Shown here: one piece after another, positions 58,243-64,000 of the stretch
How positions within the stretch are numbered: position 1 is the first letter of the stretch
Layout of the letters: every line of letters starts with the position of its first letter
NCBI GenBank assembly: GCA_028023455.1
Contig: JAQFVV010012404.1
Coordinates: 16,109,000 to 16,172,999, forward strand
Source of the DNA: Epiperipatus broadwayi
Lineage: Eukaryota > Onychophora > Udeonychophora > Euonychophora > Peripatidae
Length of the DNA: 64,000 nt
Direction of reading: 5' to 3'
Notes under the pieces: model-generated
Database searches by the model: none
What the model was told of the DNA's origin: nothing
The model's input: the letters and a program-made list of their open reading frames with translations, nothing else
Made by a program: the position numbers and the translations under genes

Positions 58243-58286
58243 CAACACCTGAAGAAGAGGGGAGAAAAATACCTCTCGAAACGTTG
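58243..58286 (+). ncRNA. Hammerhead-like hairpin in the PLE terminal repeat
   Basis: CAAC (58,243-58,246) pairs with GTTG (58,283-58,286), enclosing CTGAAGA (58,249-58,255), a stem AGAGG/CCTCT, and GAAAC (58,278-58,282). The two core boxes have the hammerhead consensus (CUGANGA, GAAA), but there is no stem III or usable cleavage triplet and an extra C sits at the base of stem II. I read it as a conserved, probably non-cleaving derivative. Copies at 61,092 (GAAAT) and on the minus strand at 54,449. Confidence 0.45.
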
Positions 58287-58501
58287 TGCATATACTAACC
58301 TGTTTGCTGTGATATTACTAACAGTTAGTGCATATATTAACATTTGTTTGCTGTGATATTATTAACATTTGTTTGCTGTGATATTACTAACAGTTGGTGC
58401 ATATACTAACCTGTTTGCTGTGATATTACTAACAGTTGAATGCATTTGGAATATTTAACTAAAAATTAAACTTTTCTAAAGACATTCAACACACATATTA
58501 G

Positions 58502-60956
58502 ATGATGGAAATAGTCCAATATAAAAATACAGCTAGAACACCATCATCACAAACCTTCAGAAAAACACTAAGTATTCGGTATGGACCCGATACTATATTA
58601 AACTTTAGACATTATGAAAAACTATGTCTAAAGCTGGCCAAAGTAAAAAATCATTTAACTTTCCTATGTAAATGTAAATCGGAAGGGATAATTCCTAAAG
58701 GTTTGCAACTAAAACCTCCAATTCACTCTCAGAGAGCTGAGAAAATTACTCAAAGAGCAAGTGAAGCTCTGTTAAGAGAAAGAATAAATGCTCAAAGGTT
58801 TTCTAAGTATCAAACAATGCATTCAATTAATACTGTAGAATGTCTTCTAAAAAATAAACTTACTGACGATGACTACATGAGAGTTTTTCAAGCAGTAAGA
58901 AAATCATATTCTATATTACATGGAAAAATAAAAGAATGTCAAAAGAAAAAAACTTGCTAACCTACATGGGCATATCAAAAATCATAATGTACCAAGCAAT
59001 GTAACAGCTTCATCTGTTAAAAATCTAAGTTCTAAACATCTAACAGATACTGAAATTTCTGTTCTTGAAAGAGGATTAAACTTTGCTGTAACACCATCTA
59101 ATATCCCCTTATTAGATATAATGGCAGCCACTGAGGAAGTCACTCAAAAATTGCCTTTAGAAGAAGCAGCAGAATTGCGCTGGAGAATAAAAAGAACACT
59201 TGACAAGCAACAAAAATTGCAGTCAAACATATCCTATGGGGAGAGGAAAGCAATTGAATCTCTCAAAGCAGATAAATCTATAATTATTCTCCCTGCTGAC
59301 AAAGGCAATGCAACAGTTGTAATGGATACAACTGATTATGACAACAAAATACAAGAACTCCTCACAGCTGGCCAATATAGAAAAGTGGCAAAAGATCCGA
59401 TACCAAGTACGGAAACAAAGTTACAAGCATTACTCAGAAAGCATCGCAAGTACTTCACTGATTCAGAAAAGAGTAAAATAACATCATATTTCAGCAAAAT
59501 TCCTCATCTTTATGGTCTACCTAAAATCCATAAGGATCATGTTCCATTACGACCTATTGTTAGTTCTAGAGATTCACCTTGCCAGAATTTGGCAAGATTT
59601 CTTCTCAAAGTTCTAAGTCCTTTGGCATGCAAGACCCAATCATTCGTTAGGGATTCTAGACACTTTGTAGAATTAATCAAGAACATGAAAATTGAAAGAA
59701 CTGACTTACTGGTAAGCTTTGATGTGGAAAGTTTATTCACAAATGTACCATGTGAAGAAGCATTGTCTATTGTAAGAAAAAGGTTAAATGATGATAATAG
59801 TTTACAAACCAGAACAGCTCTTCCTATTGATAGCATAATGGAACTATTAACTTTCTGTATAAAAACAACCTACTTTCAATATAACACAGAGTTCTTCCAA
59901 CAAAATCAAGGATAGGCTATGGGCTCACCATTGTCTCCCCTGATTAGCAATATTTATATGGAAGAACTTGAAACCACAGCCATAAAAACTACTCCTTATC
60001 CACCTAAAGTTTGGCTTCGCTATGTGGATGATACATTTGTTGTATGGCCACATGGTGAAGCATTGCTACAAACTTTCTGGACACACATCAACAACATATC
60101 CCCTTCAATTAAATTTACAATAGAACCAGAACAAGAACAAAAATTGGCATTCTTAGATGTTCTTGTAACAAGACTCCCTCATGGCAAAATCAAAACTACA
60201 GTTTACCGAAAACCTACACATACAGGAAAATACCTAGCCTATACATCTAATCACACCAGAAACACAAAACATGGAGTTATACTATCACTGTGGAACAGAG
60301 CAAAAGAAGTTTGTTCAGAAACTGGTGATTTGGAAAAAGAAAAGATCTATATAGAACAAACTCTTAAGAAAAATGGTTATCCATCAGCTGTTATTAAGAA
60401 AACATTAAACAGACAACAAAAAGAACCATCAAGAGAAAAGACAATTATTGGTACTGTAGTGTATCCATACATTCCAAAAATAGCAGACAAATTAAGGAAA
60501 ATCTGCAATCAGTATAACATCAGAACAGCTTTTCAGAGCCATACCACACTACGAGGAATTCTAACATCTACAAAGCCTAAACTTGAAATGCTGCAAAGAA
60601 AAAACTGCATCTATGAAATACCATGTGAATGTGGAAGAACATATATTGGTGAGACCAGCCATCCCATTCAAAAGCGCTTGCAAGAACATAAACTGATGAT
60701 TAGAAGAGAGAAAACAGATGTGTCTAAGGTAGCAGACCATGTATGGACCAATGAACATACGTTCAATTGGGAAAATACAAAAATATTGGATAAAGAAGAA
60801 AAGGTACAAAGAAGAAAATTTAAAGAAGCTGCTCACATGACAATGGCAAAAAATCCCATAAGCCAACCTAGTGTGACTATACATAATGTATGGAAATCAC
60901 TAATCAACTTTGCTCTGAGGAAAAAGTGGAGAAATCAGGAGGAAACTCATAGATAA
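58502..60956 (+). pseudogene. Penelope-like element copy 3, near full length
   Basis: The most complete copy: N-terminal region (58,502-58,957; basic, with LCLKLAKVKNHLTFLCKCK), RT, and GIY-YIG domain to 60,956, about 818 codons in all. Two lesions: an extra A in the run near 58,945-58,952 shifts the frame after KECQKKK, and a TAG at 59,913-59,915 replaces the first Met of the motif B block GMAMGSPLSP. The rest of the RT (motif A about 59,710-59,750; YVDD 60,021-60,032) and the nuclease (CECGRTYIGET about 60,622-60,654) are open. It follows copy 2 in direct tandem. The internal ATG at 59,121 is not the true start, because homologous coding sequence continues upstream of it. Confidence 0.9.
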
Positions 60957-61403
60957 GTATATGAAATTACTACATACTGTTGCCTTTGGCAGGATGGCTC
61001 AGTTGGTTAGAGCGTTACCTTAAATTTCAATAATCAAGAATCTAAGGACCCAGGTTCGAATCCCATGCTAGTACTGTCACTGGTCAGGCCAGCAACACCT
61101 GAAGAAGAGGGGAGAAAAATACCTCTCGAAATGTTGTGCATATACTAACCTGTTTGCTGTGATATTACTAACAGTTAGTGCATATACTAACCTGTTTGCT
61201 GTGATATTATTAACATTTGTTTGCTGTGATATTATTAACATTTGTTTGCTGTGATATTACTAACAGTTGGTGCATATACTAACCTGTTTGCTGTGATATT
61301 ACTAACAGTTGAATGCATTTGGAATATTTAACTAAAAATTAAACTTTTCTAAAGACATTCAACACACATATTAGATGATGGAAATAGTCCAATATAAAAA
61401 TAG
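60957..61403 (+). repeat. Right-hand PLE terminal repeat and start of a fourth unit
   Basis: Same parts as 58,107-58,501, with one extra tandem TGTTTGCTGTGATATTA block, then MMEIVQYKN coding sequence that stops abruptly at about 61,403. The terminal repeat therefore extends into the ORF start, the usual PLE pLTR arrangement. Confidence 0.75.
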
Positions 61404-61423
61404 TCTACAGTATGATTACACAC

Positions 61424-61469
<46 letters not shown>

Positions 61470-61488
61470 TAATCATACTGTAGACTTT
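61404..61488. repeat. TA microsatellite within an inverted repeat
   Basis: AGTCTACAGTATGATTA and its exact complement TAATCATACTGTAGACT flank a CACATATATA../(TA)n tract. A similar CACACATATATATA run ends at the gap edge (53,654), so the PLE array may have inserted in such a tract. Confidence 0.7.
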
Positions 61489-61817
61489 TTTTATTTAAAT
61501 GGCACTAAAATAGGTGGGCAGGTATTAGATACTGTTATTTATATTTTTCTATATTACCTGGTTTATTTTAATTTTCAACCCTAAGATGCTGGAATCATCT
61601 GATATAAATAATTTTTTATTCAATCTCCAAGTCTCTTGCTTCTTTTCTGTCTTATATATTAACTTTTTTTCTACATATACATTGATCACCATTATGTTAA
61701 TATTTAAACCACTAAACATCACATGATCACTATTTCTTATGCTAGCATATATCTGTCATTAAAACATGCCAGAAGACTTGTGCATAAAATCCCCATCTAG
61801 TGCCTACTCATCCAATA

Positions 61818-61858
61818 TCCTCAGCTAGTTTCCGGCTTGTGGCCTTCATCAGTGAGGA
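61818..61858 (-). ncRNA. Hammerhead motif (family 1), one core-adjacent base missing
   Basis: Stem I TCCTCA/TGAGGA is perfect, CTGATGA and GAAAC are intact, and stem II GGC/GCC is kept with loop CACAA. The segment after GAAAC reads TAG-C, lacking the U of the cleavage triplet, so it is probably inactive. Confidence 0.65.
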
Positions 61859-62290
61859 GCTTTGGATCTGAGAGCACTGCACTTAGATCTTAGGATCTAC
61901 TGCAACCCTCCAGCAGCCACCTTTTATTTCTACTTAACTACAAAACTATGAGAATAAAATTGAAAACACAATTAATATTTTCAATATAAGCTCAATAGCT
62001 TATATAGTCCTATGGGTTTGAACCCAGTTCAGTACCCATACATTTTGGTATCTTTGGCTCTTTAACAACCATAGCTACCACTATCCTATTAGGCAGGATT
62101 GGTGTAAACACTAAACATCACACAATCACTATTTCTTATGCTAGCACATATCTGTTACTAAAACAGGCAAAACTCTCCATACAGTTCTGCCACTCAATGC
62201 CAGCCAGACTAATCGATGGCAGCCAGAGTAATCGATGGATTCCAGAAGGCTTGTGCATAAAATCCCCATCTAGTGCCTACTCATCCAATA

Positions 62291-62332
62291 TCCCTAGACT
62301 AGTTTCTAGCTTGTGGCCTTCATCAGTGAGGA
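62291..62332 (-). ncRNA. Hammerhead motif (family 1), core and GUC triplet intact
   Basis: CTGATGA, GAA and AC-TA-GT then C are all present, giving a GUC cleavage triplet. Stem II has one G-U. Stem I (TCCTCA with TAGGGA) has one mismatch and one wobble. This is the family 1 copy with the best core. Confidence 0.7.
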
Positions 62333-63004
62333 GTTTTGAATCTGAGAACACTGCACCTAGATTTTAGGATTTAATGCAACCCTCCAGCAGCCACCTTTTA
62401 TCTCTACTTAACTACAACCCTATGAGAATAAAATTGAAAAAATAATAATATTTTCAATCTAAGCTCAATAGCTTATAAAGTCATATGGATGTGAACTCAG
62501 TTCAGTACCCATATATTTTTGTGTCTTTGGCTCTTTAACAACATAGTCACCACTATCCTATTAGGGAGCATTGATGTTAAACCACTAAACATCACATGAT
62601 TTTTATTTCTTATGCTAGCACATATCTGTTATTAAAACAGACAAAACTCTCCATACTCTGGTTGACACTGAGTGGCACTATTGTATGGAGAGTTTTGCCT
62701 GTTTTAATAACAGATATGTGCTAGCATAAGAAATAGCGATCATGTGATGTTTAGTGGTTTAACATCAATCCTGCCTAATAGGATAGTGGTGGCTATGGTT
62801 GTTAAAGAGCCAAAGACACCAAAATGTATGGGTACTGAACTGGGTTCAGACCCATATGATTATATATCGTATTGAGCTTAGATTGAAAATATTGTGTTTT
62901 CAATATTATTTTCATAGTTTTGTAGTTAAGTAGAGATAAAAGGTGGCTGCTGGAGTGTTGCATTAGATCCTAAGATCTAGGTGCAGAGTTTTCAGATCCA
63001 AAGC

Positions 63005-63046
63005 TCCTCACTGATAAAGGCCACAAGCCAGAAACTAGTCTGAGGA
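63005..63046 (+). ncRNA. Hammerhead motif (family 1), catalytic G lost
   Basis: Stem I TCCTCA/TGAGGA is perfect and the GUC triplet (63,038-63,040) is intact, but the core reads CTGATAA: catalytic G8 is A. Predicted inactive. Confidence 0.68.
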
Positions 63047-63172
63047 TATTGGATGAGTAGGCACTAGATGGGGATTTTATGCACAAGCCTTCTGGCATTC
63101 ATTGATTACCTTGGTTGGCACTGAGTGGTACTACTGTATGGAGAGTTTTACCTGTTTTAATGTTAATATTTA

Positions 63173-64000
63173 TCAATCAATTATCTATTATCCATTAACC
63201 AAGTCCCTTTATACTTTTGGAATATATATTTCTATTAAATTGAATTTGTATATCCTCTTGATTTTGGATAATATATTTAGGTTCTTATTTCTTAGGTGTC
63301 CAGTTATGTTTAAGCTCCAGCCATGCAACCATTTTACAACATACACCATTAAGACTAAATCATTATTAGACAGTTGGGTTATTATTTACAGCATAATGAA
63401 AAAACTAATAAATCAATGCGATATAATATTAGATGCATGCCCATAAATAAATGCTAATAATCAAATCAATTTAAAATGTTATGATAATATTTTGCTGTTG
63501 ATTTGCATTTATTATCTTTAGCAAAGACATATAGCATAAAAGCTGATGAAACCAAATTTGAAGGAATTAATTATTTTGTTTAAAATTGATGAATTCCAAA
63601 AATGATTATATTTTTAAAAATACATAAATTTCAGATCTTTATTTTTATTATTAAATATTAATAAATTGAACTATATATATTATTTTTAACTGTTTAGATA
63701 ATTTTTATGAAATAATGTTTTAAAATGATAAGTTTTTGTAAAGTTAACAATTTGTCATTTAAAATTTAAAAATAAAGACAAAGCACCTTTTTTTAAATTT
63801 ATATATTTGTTGGTGTATTACATATTATAATACATATGATTTTTGTATTTTTTAATTTCAATATTTGTTTTTTATTTATTTTATGTTTCAGATTACTTTA
63901 TGATAATCAACAGCAGCGTCACAAAAAATATAACTTCTGTTAAACACACTAATTTTAAAATAAATAATTTTATATTTGTTTTGTAGGAATTTTTAAAATA
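63173..64000. other. AT-rich right end
   Basis: No gene or element recognised. The 114-codon frame at 63,102-63,446 begins inside the foldback and is not supported. Confidence 0.4.

Larger units (their letters stand above)
58107..58501 (+). repeat. PLE terminal-repeat segment between copies 2 and 3
   Basis: Non-coding linker in the tandem array (period 2,873 bases between the MMEIVQ starts at 58,502 and 61,375). It contains the tRNA-like block, a hairpin, and tandem repeats built from TGTTTGCTGTGATATTA..AACA with TGCATATACTAACC spacers. In PLEs such direct repeats are called pLTRs and arise from tandem arrangement. The ORF of the next copy begins at its right end. Confidence 0.8.
61707..63159. 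mobile_element. Hammerhead family 1 foldback multimer with 13-bp TSD
   Basis: A 1,453-base insertion flanked by perfect ATGTTAATATTTA (61,694-61,706 and 63,160-63,172). Minus-sense units start at about 61,707, 62,104 and 62,578 (the last partial, the first with an internal deletion near 61,766). They meet a plus-sense unit near 62,672, which runs to GAGAGTTTTACCTGTTTTAA at the right end. Unit length is 400-475 bases. Hammerhead motifs lie at 61,818 and 62,291 (minus) and 63,005 (plus). There is no coding capacity; the element is non-autonomous. Confidence 0.85.

Noticed and set aside
54705-60884. Antisense frames of 99-116 codons across the PLE copies
   Set aside because: They recur only because the PLE copies recur; each lies opposite a recognised RT or GIY-YIG domain.
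2500-64000. CRISPR arrays, bacterial operons or prophage signals
   Set aside because: Spliced exons, SINEs, PLEs and LTR elements show animal DNA; the tandem repeats present have no regular spacers.

Overview
The window is AT-rich animal DNA (roughly three quarters A+T by eye) with introns, tRNA-like SINEs, LTR and non-LTR retroelements, a hAT transposon and many Penelope-like elements (PLEs). An arthropod is my best guess, from the repeat repertoire and one host gene; that is inference. One assembly gap of exactly 500 N lies at 53,674-54,173.

Host genes. Four short minus-strand exons (24,683-24,788; 14,426-14,490; 10,024-10,128; 4,758-4,886) have GT/AG borders, stay open and join with matching codon phases. 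The first two carry the end of an animal haem-peroxidase domain; the next two add a tail I do not recognise. Their 4-10 kb introns hold most of the repeats in the left 25 kb. No upstream or terminal exon was found. A small ORF at 36,215 and a CpG/CCAAT-bearing island at 33,245-34,085 are weaker hints of host sequence.

Left 25 kb: a diverged segmental duplication (about 200-2,700 against 5,380-8,545) in which each copy acts as an empty site for insertions in the other; a dead APE-type LINE (10,955-13,560); two SINEs with target-site duplications (TSDs); and foldback insertions. 25-39 kb: a foldback multimer, a PLE relic, a long degenerate Ty3/Gypsy relic, a LINE fragment, and a PLE tail with a hammerhead motif. 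39-48 kb: an LTR element (5' LTR, coiled-coil ORF, polypurine tract, 3' LTR) invaded by a complete hAT element with 8-bp TSDs and by a GIY-YIG foldback with 16-bp TSDs. 50-63 kb: two hammerhead-bearing foldback insertions flank a PLE cluster with one minus copy and two plus copies arranged head-to-head and in tandem, all recently decayed.

The central finding is a set of insertions sharing one plan: an inverted join of partial or tandem units, flanked as a whole by 13-19 bp TSDs. Two sequence families carry hammerhead ribozyme motifs on the outward-reading strands. The 2/15/38 kb family keeps intact cores, and its 38 kb copy follows a PLE GIY-YIG remnant, which points to PLE terminal repeats. 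The 50/62 kb family also occurs as 28- and 72-bp stubs with TSDs, consistent with target-primed reverse transcription and 5' truncation. The PLE cluster is the obvious candidate for the enzyme source, but that link is inference.
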